From Reyranella sp. (lineage in GTDB: Bacteria; Pseudomonadota; Alphaproteobacteria; Reyranellales; Reyranellaceae): a stretch of DNA of 33,789 nt. The stretch's first letter is position 1; every line of letters starts with the position of its first letter. The notes under the pieces are model-generated. The model made no database searches and was not told the DNA's origin. It saw nothing but the letters and a program-made list of their open reading frames with translations. Below are positions 1 to 8,225 of this stretch, in pieces. Made by a program: the position numbers and the translations under genes. Where the stretch lies: the NCBI RefSeq assembly GCF_004297265.1, contig NZ_SCUT01000001.1, positions 1-33,789 on the forward strand, read 5' to 3'.

Positions 1-52
1 AGTGCCAAATTCCGACGTCGATACCCCTGTCATCACAAGTGTCCATCTCCAT
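1..52 (-). CDS. Possible 5' end of a further gene in the Z1 operon (partial)
   Basis: Downstream of the small protein at 75-452 a minus-strand reading frame opens at an ATG (52-50) and stays open to the window edge. It gives about 17 residues beginning MEMDTCDDRG. A GTG lies directly before the ATG in the same frame, and a weak AGGTG-like ribosome site lies upstream. The operon direction and the tight spacing of its neighbours make another gene here plausible, but there is too little sequence to identify a family. It may also be chance. Confidence 0.3.
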   Translation of the reverse strand, partial: MEMDTCDDRGIDVGIWH

Positions 53-74
53 CACGTGGACACCTACACTCGCA

Positions 75-452
75 CTAACTCTTCTCGCTCAAAAGGCGGC
101 ATTCCTCGGATGGGTACGTTACACCTTCTTGGTCATCAAATTGATCGTCCAGCACTGCCCTCAGCTGCTGATGGTCCAGCGCTACGATCCCGTCTGCGCC
201 ACACACGAAAGCAGTGACAACGGTACCAAATTGGCTTGCGAGTTCATCGCATCGAACCTGATGTTCCGCTTGGAAATTAAATCCCCAGGGGCCTCGCCTT
301 CTTCGGGAGAACTTTATGTAAAGCGGAATGGACCTCTCTAAGAGGTAGACTCCCTGCACATCAATGGACAATTTTTCAACGACCAGGCTGGGTCGATGTT
401 CAAGTAACTGCACAAAAACGCAGCCATAGTATCTAGCATAATCGGGAATCAC
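75..452 (-). CDS. Small unrecognised protein coupled to the Z1 ATPase
   Basis: A 125-residue protein with no domain I can name with confidence. The start is a GTG whose first base is the last base of the upstream Z1 gene's TAG stop (TAGTG at 454-450). This one-base overlap implies translational coupling and supports the start. The middle holds a basic and aromatic stretch (LYIKFSRRRRGPWGF, about residues 44-58), followed by an AFVCGADGIVALDH segment. That reads like a small alpha/beta fold seen in many hypothetical proteins. No signal peptide or membrane segment is visible. Base composition matches the low-G+C island. Its position suggests an accessory subunit of the restriction/defence module; that role is inference only. 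The C-terminus may be short for its family, but I see no clear frameshift. Confidence 0.72.
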   Translation of the reverse strand: MIPDYARYYGCVFVQLLEHRPSLVVEKLSIDVQGVYLLERSIPLYIKFSRRRRGPWGFNFQAEHQVRCDELASQFGTVVTAFVCGADGIVALDHQQLRAVLDDQFDDQEGVTYPSEECRLLSEKS

Positions 453-2287
453 TATTTTCTATTCTGGATGAACCTAACGGCATCCCCGTTCATCTTGTAG
501 TAGAGACGCGCCTTATTTTGGCTGTTGAAGAATATTTTCAGATGATGGCGCGCGTCAGGTCGTGCACCTCGCCGAAACTCGTTGTTCGAAAATATTCCCT
601 TCTTGCGGCGAATATTTGCGAGTTCATCGGGCGTATATGTTTTCGCCCTTTGACCAAACTCACTGGACGAATGAAAGCACACTTGGCCAACAGAATTGCG
701 GACATCCGCGGTTATGAAGTCGAGTATGTAATCTGGAAACAAATCTGCGCTCAGTGCTTTCCTCAAACTCTGCAGATGGTCTACGTCGCTTTCGTGCTTG
801 GCCGCCATGATCCGATCAAACTTGGCTTCGTCGAAGTCAAAGATGCCAAAAGACATTTCGCCCCCTTCGAAGTCGACCGATGATCGATCTATTGAGGCTG
901 GCGAAGTAGGCGTTGTCTTGTGATCCGACAACCATACTGGCGCCCCTTTTCCGGAGCGGATCGCTTCTACTGCAAGCTTGTGAAATAAGAAGCACTTGTT
1001 CCAAGCGCCAATTAGATCTTCCGGAATCCACAGTTGGAAGAATTCCTTATACTTATTTCGAGCTCCAAACATACGAGCGCGTTGAATGTAAGTATCTTGG
1101 GTAAATTTCCCCTTCACACTTCTCGTGAAGTACATCGACAGGAGGTTTTCGAAGGTTACGCCTCTAGAGATTATATTACCCCCCACGCCGAAAGAAAACA
1201 GACTGGTTGGCTTAAGCAAATCGGTTACGTTCGCCTTCTTGCCCTTCGAATTGACAAGAAAAATCCGGTGCTTGTTTATATTACGGAGAACAAATTCTAT
1301 GATCGAATGCGGATCACTTTCAGAATAGCGCGGCGCCAGTTTTTCCAACTTCCGACAGTATCGAGCAAAACTGGCGTGTCGAGGATCTGACAACACCTCA
1401 ATCGTATGCTGCAATGCCCTCACGTCTTCGTTGTGTTCATCGATTTTCCCACTCGTGTGCACAAGCATAGAGAAGTTCTCAAGCACGCCCCTCTGATGCT
1501 GCTCAGCCACTCCGCACAGAAAATGGAACACTGCCCTCTGAATCTCTCGCCGCTCATCTCCCTCATCAGCTGCAAACGGAAAGAGTTTGTATTGTAATTC
1601 CCCCTGATGAGGGAAAAAGAACTCCTGCCCAACATAAGAAGCGTGAGGCTTAAAGTTGATCCAATCCTCCGTGGCATTGTCAAAAGTATTGTTCAAATCC
1701 AAGCGTGCCGGCGTCGCGGTTACGCCAATGTAGTGCCCGCGAGTACCTAGCAAGTCGTAGATCTGTCGATTTATCCTTGTACGGTCGGCTTGGTTAACTT
1801 TCCCATTTGGCGAAGCGTAGTCGGCCTCATCATCAATAACGACCAACTTTTTCATGAAGCGTAGCGATTCGTTAAGCTTCTCCAAATCTTTCGAGTTCTT
1901 CTTTGAGAAAATAATCCATTGTTTACCTACGAGCTTCTTTGCATCCGTTGGCAGCTCTTTGAATTCTTTCGGAGATGGGCTGAGATTAGCCCCGCCAAAG
2001 CGTGAGAGGCTCTGCTGCAGGAGATCTACGCTGTCTGTAAGAAGGTTTATGACGACATCGTATCCCTCGTCGAGGAGGCGCGCATTCAATGCAATCATCA
2101 TTTCGGTTTTGCCGCTCTGGGGCTCACCAAAAATAACGAACGACTTTGCTCCCTTCTTGAGATTGGCGATTGCGCCGTCTACAGCATGTTCGATTTCGGT
2201 CGTCGTAACGCCCCGACCGTTCAAGAGCTGAATTCGCTCTTTGTATTGGTTGTTGCCAACGTTACCGACAATATCCGACCAACTCAT
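452..2287 (-). CDS. Z1-domain superfamily II ATPase of a restriction/defence locus
   Basis: A 611-residue protein with helicase-type ATPase motifs followed by the Z1 signature. Walker A is GEPQSGKTE (about 54-62), Walker B is IDDEAD (151-156) and a motif III-like GVTATPAR lies at 188-195. The Z1 block follows with GGNIISRGVTFENL (369-382) and QDTYIQRARMFGAR (397-410), the latter resembling helicase motif VI. Z1 (PF10593) was described by Iyer and colleagues in loci with DNA methyltransferases, MORC/MutL ATPases and nucleases, and it is thought to act in DNA restriction. At 611 residues it is shorter than the roughly 900 I recall for the family, the lost part being N-terminal or between domains. 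The ATG at 2287 follows a GGGGGTG ribosome site. A methyltransferase lies about 50 bases upstream and the small coupled gene overlaps downstream. DNA unwinding or translocation is inferred. Confidence 0.88.
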   Translation of the reverse strand: MSWSDIVGNVGNNQYKERIQLLNGRGVTTTEIEHAVDGAIANLKKGAKSFVIFGEPQSGKTEMMIALNARLLDEGYDVVINLLTDSVDLLQQSLSRFGGANLSPSPKEFKELPTDAKKLVGKQWIIFSKKNSKDLEKLNESLRFMKKLVVIDDEADYASPNGKVNQADRTRINRQIYDLLGTRGHYIGVTATPARLDLNNTFDNATEDWINFKPHASYVGQEFFFPHQGELQYKLFPFAADEGDERREIQRAVFHFLCGVAEQHQRGVLENFSMLVHTSGKIDEHNEDVRALQHTIEVLSDPRHASFARYCRKLEKLAPRYSESDPHSIIEFVLRNINKHRIFLVNSKGKKANVTDLLKPTSLFSFGVGGNIISRGVTFENLLSMYFTRSVKGKFTQDTYIQRARMFGARNKYKEFFQLWIPEDLIGAWNKCFLFHKLAVEAIRSGKGAPVWLSDHKTTPTSPASIDRSSVDFEGGEMSFGIFDFDEAKFDRIMAAKHESDVDHLQSLRKALSADLFPDYILDFITADVRNSVGQVCFHSSSEFGQRAKTYTPDELANIRRKKGIFSNNEFRRGARPDARHHLKIFFNSQNKARLYYKMNGDAVRFIQNRK

Positions 2288-2339
2288 TGGGCACCCCCAT
2301 TTTGAGCCGAACCTTTGACGTCGTTACGCTACGCTGACT

Positions 2340-3602
2340 TCAAGTAGGCTTCTGAAAAGTAAGAACGACTTCGCGCCGCATTCGGGAGTTCAGGGAGATT
2401 GAGCCTCCCTTTCGCCTTGGTGGCGGCAGGTATCTACGGTTTTCGGGGAGCGCTCTAGAACGCCTGCTGATCAATTTGAGGCCGTGTTTTTGAGCCGCCG
2501 CTGATACAATTGTAGAATTACGAACAAACGTACCGCGGACGGTCGAATCTCCCACCACGTAGATTGCGAGACCCTGCTTCTTCAGAACCCTAGTTGTTTC
2601 ACCTAGGGCTTTGTACATGTCCCACACATAGTGTGCGAGTATCCCTCGATCACGACTCGACAACTTAGGCGTGAGTCGTAGGCTTCTAATTATGGCATTT
2701 ACCGTCAATGCCTCACTCGCCAGGGGGCAAGCTGCTTCCGTGCCAATTGCCTCTCCTCGAATCTCGCGCAGCGCAGAGGTCGTATACCCCATCCAAACAA
2801 GTGAGAACTTGCTGCAACGCATATAGTCAATAGCATTGAGGTATGGCGGCGACGTCAGCACCAGGTCAATTGAGCCGTTAACGACATCAAGGATTCTGGC
2901 ATCACCTTGAGAAACCTTGGTCGCTGGGCCGGAACGCGAGTTATTTTCCGGGCAATTAGCAACAACGGTATCGACGCTTTTCAAAAAGCGATTGAAAGGC
3001 TTGACCGGTGCGTAAGTATGCTTCCGATGTGGACGACTATGTGCCAAGTCCATCGCCAAAGAAGCACCAGAACTCTTGGTAATGATCAGTCGCGAAAACG
3101 CACACCACAGGGCATCGCGCGTGTTGCGATCTCTAATACGCGCTATGACTTGAGATAGTACCGTTAACTGTCGCCGAGCGTATGCATCAAACCAATATCG
3201 GATAAATCGCTTAGTTTCTTCGTCGCTATTCGGCGGATAGGCATCGGCCGCCGACAGGCTGCGAAATGCCTGCTTCGCACGAGCCAAGACTTGTATCGCC
3301 TTGTTGCGAATTTTTTCTCTATCGATCGGTGTTGTCCAAACCTTGGACAAAAGCACTGCTAGGGGATCAAGGTCTGTACCGATGGCTTTATGCCCATTGG
3401 CTCTTGCGACAGCCAAAACTGTTCCCGATCCCACCATCGGGTCTAGGACCCGCAATGGCCCTTTCTCAGTTTCCAACGCATCAAGCGCGATTCCTGGCGC
3501 CATCCGAGCGGGAAACGGATGGATCGCATGACGTCCCAACGTATCGAAGACGCTTTTCTTGTGATTCAGTGAAGCCGGCACAAATCCCCCTTTTCGTGCC
3601 AA
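2340..3602 (-). CDS. DNA methyltransferase with SPPY motif (putative N4-cytosine or N6-adenine type)
   Basis: A 420-residue SAM-dependent DNA methyltransferase. An N-terminal HPFPARMAP segment (29-37) precedes the SAM-binding motif I, LDPMVGSGT (53-61), with GTDLDP (75-80) as the acidic follow-up. Catalytic motif IV is TSPPY (250-254), within DLVLTSPPYLNAIDYMR. The SPPY form is common in N4-cytosine enzymes, but the base cannot be fixed from sequence alone. It is first in the minus-strand operon with the Z1 ATPase, so it probably marks self DNA for that system. The start is uncertain. The longest frame begins at TTG (3602-3600) with a poor ribosome site. A GTG at 3581-3579 follows AAAGGGGG and may be the true start, which would remove seven residues. 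G+C is low compared with genes to the right. Confidence 0.9.
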   Translation of the reverse strand: MARKGGFVPASLNHKKSVFDTLGRHAIHPFPARMAPGIALDALETEKGPLRVLDPMVGSGTVLAVARANGHKAIGTDLDPLAVLLSKVWTTPIDREKIRNKAIQVLARAKQAFRSLSAADAYPPNSDEETKRFIRYWFDAYARRQLTVLSQVIARIRDRNTRDALWCAFSRLIITKSSGASLAMDLAHSRPHRKHTYAPVKPFNRFLKSVDTVVANCPENNSRSGPATKVSQGDARILDVVNGSIDLVLTSPPYLNAIDYMRCSKFSLVWMGYTTSALREIRGEAIGTEAACPLASEALTVNAIIRSLRLTPKLSSRDRGILAHYVWDMYKALGETTRVLKKQGLAIYVVGDSTVRGTFVRNSTIVSAAAQKHGLKLISRRSRALPENRRYLPPPRRKGGSISLNSRMRREVVLTFQKPT

Positions 3603-3610
3603 TACCCCAA

Positions 3611-3626
3611 GTATATTCTCATATAC
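3611..3626. promoter_or_regulatory. Perfect inverted repeat upstream of the methyltransferase (candidate operator)
   Basis: GTATAT-TCTC-ATATAC is a perfect six-base inverted repeat with a four-base centre. It lies 8 to 24 bases before the methyltransferase start. In such a position it could overlap the promoter or bind a dimeric regulator. No regulator gene is seen in the visible part of the operon. Confidence 0.35.
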
Positions 3627-3640
3627 AATGCACGATCATA

Positions 3641-3660
3641 GCGTGTGGCGATAAACACGC
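3641..3660. promoter_or_regulatory. Second inverted repeat upstream of the methyltransferase
   Basis: GCGTGT and ACACGC form a six-base inverted repeat around an eight-base centre. It lies 14 bases beyond the first palindrome in the short gap between the low-G+C operon and the beta-barrel gene. It may be an operator or a small hairpin. There is no T-tract, so it is unlikely to be an intrinsic terminator. Confidence 0.25.
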
Positions 3661-3727
3661 AAATTGAATTTTCGCCACTTCACCAGAACCAGAGCGCCAT
3701 CAGGCGCAGTCGAACGGTCGATGACGT

Positions 3728-4525
3728 TCAGAGCTTAACCTGCAGACCGGCAACGAACAAATTGTAGGACTGGCGCCCCAAACTCACCGTCCAGGAATCC
3801 GTTGGCAAGTGCGGCGGAAGCGTTTCGCCGAACGTGTACTGCGTGGGGTTGATGGAGAGGTGCCTGTATTCGGCGAACAGGAGCAGGTTCCTGGCCACCT
3901 CCCCTTTCACGCCGGCCTTGAATTGCATCGCGAAGGCCGTCGCCGATGCATCCGGCCACGAGTCGAAGTGATTGATGCCGGGCTCGCTGGGATTTGTGGA
4001 ATTGGCCCCCTGGATGGAGAGGCGCGCCACGCCCGCGCCCACGCCGAGATAGGGGAAGATCCTGCTGGACCAGGGCGTCTGGACGGTGAGGACCGCGTTC
4101 GCCAGCACCACGCCGACGGTCATGGGGAGGGTGACGTACTGCGTGCCCAGGACGCCGGGGGTGATGGGCATGTCGCCGACCGGCGATTGCTGCCCGATAT
4201 AGATCCCCTCCAGCTCGGCGGCGGGCTTCAGGGCCCATTCGGTTTGCCCGAAGGCCTGGCGCTTCCACTCGTAGCCCGCCTGGAGGCCCAGCACGCCGAC
4301 GGGTTCGCCGCCGGTCTGCCCCTGCGCATCGACGCCGACCCGCGTCTTCAGGGGGCCGGGAAGGTAGAAGCCCCCTTCCTGCCGCGCGCTCATCGACGAG
4401 GCCGTGCCCGCGCCGCCGAACAGGCCGACGTAGAAGCCCTGCCCGCTTGGCGTGTCCGCCGCGAAGCACGCGCCCGACCCGAGCGAACAGATGAGTGCGA
4501 ACAGAGCGCTCGACCGGTTTTTCAT
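3728..4525 (-). CDS. Outer-membrane beta-barrel protein
   Basis: A 265-residue exported protein. The start chosen is the ATG at 4525, preceded by GGGGAGAGG, because it yields a clean signal peptide. This has a basic start MKNRSS, a hydrophobic core, and a likely cleavage after ACFA (about residue 22). The open frame extends further upstream but that part is shadow-like. The mature part has alternating glycine/aromatic strands (GFYVGLFGGAG near the start, IFPYLGVGAG, LLLFAEYRHLSI) and ends in NLFVAGLQVKL, as expected of an eight-stranded porin-like barrel of the OmpA/PF13505 kind. It lies downstream of the LuxR gene on the same strand, 205 bases away, so it could be co-transcribed or under that regulator. 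No specific substrate can be assigned. Confidence 0.82.
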   Translation of the reverse strand: MKNRSSALFALICSLGSGACFAADTPSGQGFYVGLFGGAGTASSMSARQEGGFYLPGPLKTRVGVDAQGQTGGEPVGVLGLQAGYEWKRQAFGQTEWALKPAAELEGIYIGQQSPVGDMPITPGVLGTQYVTLPMTVGVVLANAVLTVQTPWSSRIFPYLGVGAGVARLSIQGANSTNPSEPGINHFDSWPDASATAFAMQFKAGVKGEVARNLLLFAEYRHLSINPTQYTFGETLPPHLPTDSWTVSLGRQSYNLFVAGLQVKL

Positions 4526-4730
4526 GGGCTGCCTCTCCCCCTGGCCCGCCATGATAGCCCGGATTGCGCAGACCGACGCTCCCCTGGCTTCCGCTCCGGA
4601 CCCCGTTCCGCCCCAGAGTCCTGGCGACCTCGTCGAGGCGCAAAGCGATCGAGAAGCGCACATGGCCTCGGTTGTCGTGCGTGGCGCGCGACGTGTCCTT
4701 GCGTCGACCGGCGACGACCCGTCTCGAAAC

Positions 4731-5873
4731 TCAGGCGGCCGATACCAGCGCGAGAATGCGCTCGAAATCCCTGAGATTGGCCGCGTTCGTCTTCCGAAGA
4801 ACCGTGCGGACCTGCGTCCGGACGGTGCCAAGGGAGACCCGGCGGGTGCGGGCAACGTCCTCTGCCGTCACGCCGCCGACGAGCGACGCGGCGACGGACG
4901 CCTCGGCCCGGGTAAGTCCGTAGAGGTCGCACAGCAGGTCCGGCGCGATCCGGGCTGTCTGGGCGAGTTGACGCGCCAGAACCATGGCGACGCCCGGGGG
5001 CAAGCCCGGTTCGGCAAGACCGGGCGCCGCCGTGGCGAGACGCGCCGGCGCCGGCGACACGAGGACGGCCAGCGAGGCGTGGTCGGGCACCTCGTCAACG
5101 GCGCGCACGCGAACGGCCCCGCCCGGGCCGCCACGCACGACGTTCGTGACCAGCCGCGCCAGCGCGTCGTTGTCGTTGCGGTGGCGCGCCGACAGGCGAA
5201 GCGGTCCGCCGCCCGCCTTGGCCATGCGCAGGCCGGCCTTCACGGTCGCACAGAGCGTCGCGGCGGCCGCATTGGCGTGGAGCACCTGCAGCGACGCGTC
5301 GACGACGATGACGCAGAGCGACAGCGCATCGAGCGCCGCGCGGCCGGCGATGGCCGCGGTCGCGTCGAACGCCAGACGGCGGCGCAACTGCAAGGCGCGC
5401 TGCAGATGGGGCATCAGCGCCTGCAGACGCGCACGCTCGAGGTCGGTGAAAGGCCCGGCGGCATCGTTGCGATGCAGGCCCAGCGTCATCGGCTCGGAAA
5501 CCTTGAGGATGGCCCCCAGCATGTGGTGCTGCCCATGCGGCCGGACGTAGTCGTTGTAGTATTCGGTGCGCCGGAACTCCTCCGTGGGCACGAGTTCCTG
5601 CCCCAGGGGTGGCGGATCGATGCGCGGGAGAGTGACTGCGTTCACCGCGGCCCGGCTACGGTACGGGTCGATATGCCGGTAGTAGTTCAGATAGGCCTGC
5701 TCCATCGACGACTGGGGCAGCGCGATGAGATTGGGCGAGCCGCCCAGCAGACGTAGGGACGAAGCCTGAGCGCCGACGAACCGGCCCAGCAACGTGCCGA
5801 AATCGATCCAGCTGCCTCCTGCCGCCGCCTCGTATGCCGCGGCGACAACCTCGGCGAGGTCGTTCTCGTCCAT
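4731..5873 (-). CDS. LuxR-family transcriptional regulator
   Basis: A 380-residue regulator with a C-terminal LuxR-type helix-turn-helix (about 318-378): LTRAEASVAASL, then TAEDVARTRRVSLGTVRTQVR, the classic recognition helix pattern. The N-terminal and central 300 residues look like a PAS/GAF-like sensor (CVIVVDASLQVLHANAAA resembles a PAS core), as in many stand-alone LuxR regulators. They hold no clear receiver domain. The ATG at 5873 is preceded by TTAGGGA. A longer open frame runs upstream to 6218, but it would overlap the divergent gene's promoter and start. The gene faces away from the phenolic acid decarboxylase operon across a 280-base gap. This suggests it controls that operon, perhaps in response to an aromatic acid; the inducer is inference. 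Confidence 0.87.
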   Translation of the reverse strand: MDENDLAEVVAAAYEAAAGGSWIDFGTLLGRFVGAQASSLRLLGGSPNLIALPQSSMEQAYLNYYRHIDPYRSRAAVNAVTLPRIDPPPLGQELVPTEEFRRTEYYNDYVRPHGQHHMLGAILKVSEPMTLGLHRNDAAGPFTDLERARLQALMPHLQRALQLRRRLAFDATAAIAGRAALDALSLCVIVVDASLQVLHANAAAATLCATVKAGLRMAKAGGGPLRLSARHRNDNDALARLVTNVVRGGPGGAVRVRAVDEVPDHASLAVLVSPAPARLATAAPGLAEPGLPPGVAMVLARQLAQTARIAPDLLCDLYGLTRAEASVAASLVGGVTAEDVARTRRVSLGTVRTQVRTVLRKTNAANLRDFERILALVSAA

Positions 5874-6055
5874 GGGCTGTTTCCCTAACGCAGACCGCAA
5901 CACCCGGGACGGGCGGCAATCGCGCCCGATCACGTCCTGGTGCCGGGTGTCGTCAGTTCCGAAGATAACGCACCGGGCGCAGGAAGCCATAGCAGCCCGG
6001 CACACCCACGGTCGGTCCGACCCGGCAGCCCGCCGTCGCGACGGGGCATCGCGCC

Positions 6056-6103
6056 GTCGCCGGCATACCCAGTTGTGAAGATGTGGCGGGGATCGCCGGC
6101 GAC
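6056..6103. promoter_or_regulatory. Inverted repeat in the regulator/decarboxylase gap
   Basis: GTCGCCGGC (6056-6064) and GCCGGCGAC (6095-6103) are perfect nine-base inverted copies 30 bases apart. They lie about 50 to 100 bases before the decarboxylase start, where a LuxR-type operator or a leader stem could be. The G+C-rich background makes chance occurrence possible. Confidence 0.25.
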
Positions 6104-6153
6104 TAGCCTGGCCAAGGTCGCCATCGAGCCTCAACACGCAGAAGGAAACAGTC

Positions 6154-6705
6154 ATGCCAGAGTCATTCGTGCCGACGAACCGATCGGAGATCGCCCCCTT
6201 CGTCGGCAAGCACATCATCTACACCTACGAGAACGGGTGGCAGTACGAGGTCTACATCAAGAACGAGCGCACCATCGACTACCGGGTGCACGGCGGCCTG
6301 GTCGGCGGCCGTTGGGTGAAGGACCAGGACGTCCACATCGTCCGGCTGGCCGACGGCGTCGTGAAGATCTCGTGGAGCGAGCCCACGGGGACCTGCGTCA
6401 GCGTCGCCTACAATTTCCTCGAGAACCGTGCCCATGGCGCGACCTTCTTCCCGCGCTGGATCGAGCTCGAGCCCGGCAAGATCGTCGGCTATCAGAACGA
6501 CAAGATCGAGCTGATGCGCTGGCACAGGGATGCCGGCCCGGCCTATCCGACCCTGGTGATCGACGAATTCGCCGCCATCACTTTCGTCGAGGATTGCGGC
6601 CGCGATGACGAGAACGTCATCGCCTGTGCGCCCGAGGCGCTGCCGCCGGGCTATACTCTGCGGTGCAACGTCGGGCCCACGGGCCGGGAGCCGGTCGAGC
6701 CATGA
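6154..6705 (+). CDS. padC: Phenolic acid decarboxylase
   Basis: A 183-residue cytoplasmic enzyme of the PAD family, which decarboxylates hydroxycinnamic acids such as ferulic, p-coumaric and caffeic acid to 4-vinylphenols without a cofactor. The family core is unmistakable: [46 protein letters not shown] and FFPRW. The residues matching the B. subtilis catalytic set Tyr11, Tyr13, Arg41 and Glu64 are Tyr23, Tyr25, Arg53 and Glu76. There is an N-terminal extension of about 12 residues and a C-terminal tail longer than usual (typical length about 165). A strong AGAAGGAA site precedes the ATG. It is the first gene of a six-gene operon, and its TGA overlaps the next ATG. The divergent LuxR gene is the likely regulator. 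The symbol is by homology. Confidence 0.93.
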   Translation: MPESFVPTNRSEIAPFVGKHIIYTYENGWQYEVYIKNERTIDYRVHGGLVGGRWVKDQDVHIVRLADGVVKISWSEPTGTCVSVAYNFLENRAHGATFFPRWIELEPGKIVGYQNDKIELMRWHRDAGPAYPTLVIDEFAAITFVEDCGRDDENVIACAPEALPPGYTLRCNVGPTGREPVEP

Positions 6706-7184
6706 GCATCTCCTTTCTCCATTCGCACGGGACGGAGTCCCCCATCGAGATCCCGGCCATCGGCCTCGACCTGTTCGTTCGCCTGCCGCCCGCCACGAGC
6801 GACGGCGCGTTCTGCTTCATCGAGACGATCAACGCGCCGGGCGCGGGGCCGCCGCGACATCGCCACCGCGAGGCCGAGATCTTCCGGGTGATGGAAGGGC
6901 GCTACCTCTACGAGGCCGACGGCCGGCGCTTCTTCGCCGAGGCGGGAGACGTGGTCAGCATTCCGGGCGGCGTCGCGCACGGCTTCGTCAATGTCACGGA
7001 CGCGCCGGCCCGCCAGTACATCCTGATGACCCCGGCGCTCGACGCCGCGGCCTTCTTCACCGAACTCGCCGGCACGATGCGCGACGGCGTACCCGATCAG
7101 GCCGCGCTGAATGCCTTCGGCGCCAAGTGGAACGTCCAGTTCCTCGGTCCACCCTTGCGCCCGGACGACCAGCCGACCGCCTGA
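6702..7184 (+). CDS. Single-domain cupin protein
   Basis: A 160-residue cupin. Motif 1 is [19 protein letters not shown] (50-68), with putative metal ligands His53, His55 and Glu59. Motif 2 is [17 protein letters not shown] (81-97), with His93. The metal-binding set is complete, so an oxygenase, isomerase or metal-sensing role is possible; cupin sequence alone does not decide. The start is the ATG overlapping the decarboxylase stop (ATGA), which implies coupled translation. The longer frame upstream is inside the decarboxylase. Next to a vinylphenol-producing enzyme and a rubredoxin, it may act on the decarboxylation product, but that is inference. Confidence 0.88.
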   Translation: MSISFLHSHGTESPIEIPAIGLDLFVRLPPATSDGAFCFIETINAPGAGPPRHRHREAEIFRVMEGRYLYEADGRRFFAEAGDVVSIPGGVAHGFVNVTDAPARQYILMTPALDAAAFFTELAGTMRDGVPDQAALNAFGAKWNVQFLGPPLRPDDQPTA

Positions 7185-7207
7185 TCGCCATCCCTGTGGA
7201 GCAACTC

Positions 7208-7429
7208 ATGTCGGATCGAGACCTCAAGCGCTGGCTCTGCCTGGGCTGCGGCTTCTCCTACGACGAAGCCCTGGGCCTGCCGGAGCATGGCATTTCGCCC
7301 GGGACGCGCTGGGCGGATATCCCCGACGACTGGTGCTGCCCGGATTGCGGCACCCCCAAGCATCTCTTCGAGATGGTCGAAATCCCCTATGCGCCCGGCC
7401 AACCCACCCCGCAACGGCCTCCCCTCTGA
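7208..7429 (+). CDS. Rubredoxin
   Basis: A 73-residue small iron protein. Two CxxC pairs hold the single iron: Cys11-Leu-Gly-Cys14-Gly and Cys44-Pro-Asp-Cys47-Gly, the second preceded by an extra cysteine (Cys43). Between them is the family signature [16 protein letters not shown] short proline-rich tail follows. Rubredoxins pass single electrons to oxygenases, reductases or peroxidases. The ATG at 7208 has a TGGAGC ribosome site. It stands 23 bases after the cupin gene and 19 before the pirin-like gene, so it is clearly in the same operon. No dedicated rubredoxin reductase or diiron oxygenase is in the window, so its partner is unknown. The first pair lacks the usual proline. Confidence 0.93.
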   Translation: MSDRDLKRWLCLGCGFSYDEALGLPEHGISPGTRWADIPDDWCCPDCGTPKHLFEMVEIPYAPGQPTPQRPPL

Positions 7430-7448
7430 CCCTCACGACGGAGCCGGC

Positions 7449-8195
7449 ATGTCCAACTCGTTCATCCTGCGCGCTGCAGATCGCGGCCACGAGAAGATCC
7501 TCTCGACGGGACCGACGGCATCCTACGTCGGCGGCCACCCCGATGCCTTCATCACGCGCCATTCGAGCTTCAACTTCCACGACTACCAGTCCGGCCGGGC
7601 AGGTTTCGGCCGCATCCGCGTGTTCGGCGACGAGACCTTCAACAACCCCGGATGCAGCTACAACATGCATCCCCATCACAACTTCATCATCTGCGCCTTC
7701 GTGCTGTCGGGCCGGCTGCAACACATCAACACGACGGGCAACAACGACGAGCTCCTGGCTGGCGACTACTATGCGTTCTCCGCCGGGTCGGGCGGTCTCC
7801 ATACCGAGATCAACGTTCACCGGGAGCCGATGAACGCGATCTATCTATGGATGCTCCCGGACCACCTCTATCTCCCGCCGTCCTACGCGCGCGGCCGTTT
7901 CGACGCCGAAGCGAGCGCCAACCGGATAACGCCCCTGCTGGGGACCGGCGCGCCTCTGCCGATTCCCCAGGACGCGACAGTCTCGCGGCTGTTCTCGACG
8001 AGGTCCGGCCGACACGTCCATCGCCCGCGTTCTCGCGGGCACGGCCTCTACTGCTTCGTCATCGACGGCAGGCTGACGTGCGACGGCACCATGCTCGAAC
8101 GCCGCGACAGCAAGGGGCTCTGGAACGCCACGGAGATCGTGCTCGAAAGCGGCGAAACCGGCGCCGATGCGCTGCTCGTGGAAACCATCTTGTAG
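7449..8195 (+). CDS. Pirin-like bicupin protein
   Basis: A 248-residue protein of the pirin/YhhW type. The N-terminal cupin has the pirin pattern FNNPGCSYNMHPHHNF, then FVLSGRLQHINTTGN and SAGSGGLHTEINVH. The four metal ligands known in human pirin (two His of HPH, His and Glu of HxE) map to His74, His76, His118 and Glu120. The C-terminal half (about 150-248) looks like the degenerate second cupin. Pirins bind iron, and some oxidise quercetin. With a decarboxylase for plant phenolics in the operon, a dioxygenase on an aromatic substrate is a reasonable but untested idea. The start is the ATG at 7449, 19 bases after the rubredoxin stop. Confidence 0.85.
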   Translation: MSNSFILRAADRGHEKILSTGPTASYVGGHPDAFITRHSSFNFHDYQSGRAGFGRIRVFGDETFNNPGCSYNMHPHHNFIICAFVLSGRLQHINTTGNNDELLAGDYYAFSAGSGGLHTEINVHREPMNAIYLWMLPDHLYLPPSYARGRFDAEASANRITPLLGTGAPLPIPQDATVSRLFSTRSGRHVHRPRSRGHGLYCFVIDGRLTCDGTMLERRDSKGLWNATEIVLESGETGADALLVETIL

Positions 8196-8225
8196 GACAC
8201 CGCTCAACACGGAAAGGAGGATGCT

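Noticed and set aside
73..75. GTG overlapping the stop of the 125-residue gene as start of a next gene, by analogy with the coupled start at 452
   Set aside because: This frame hits a TAG after three codons.
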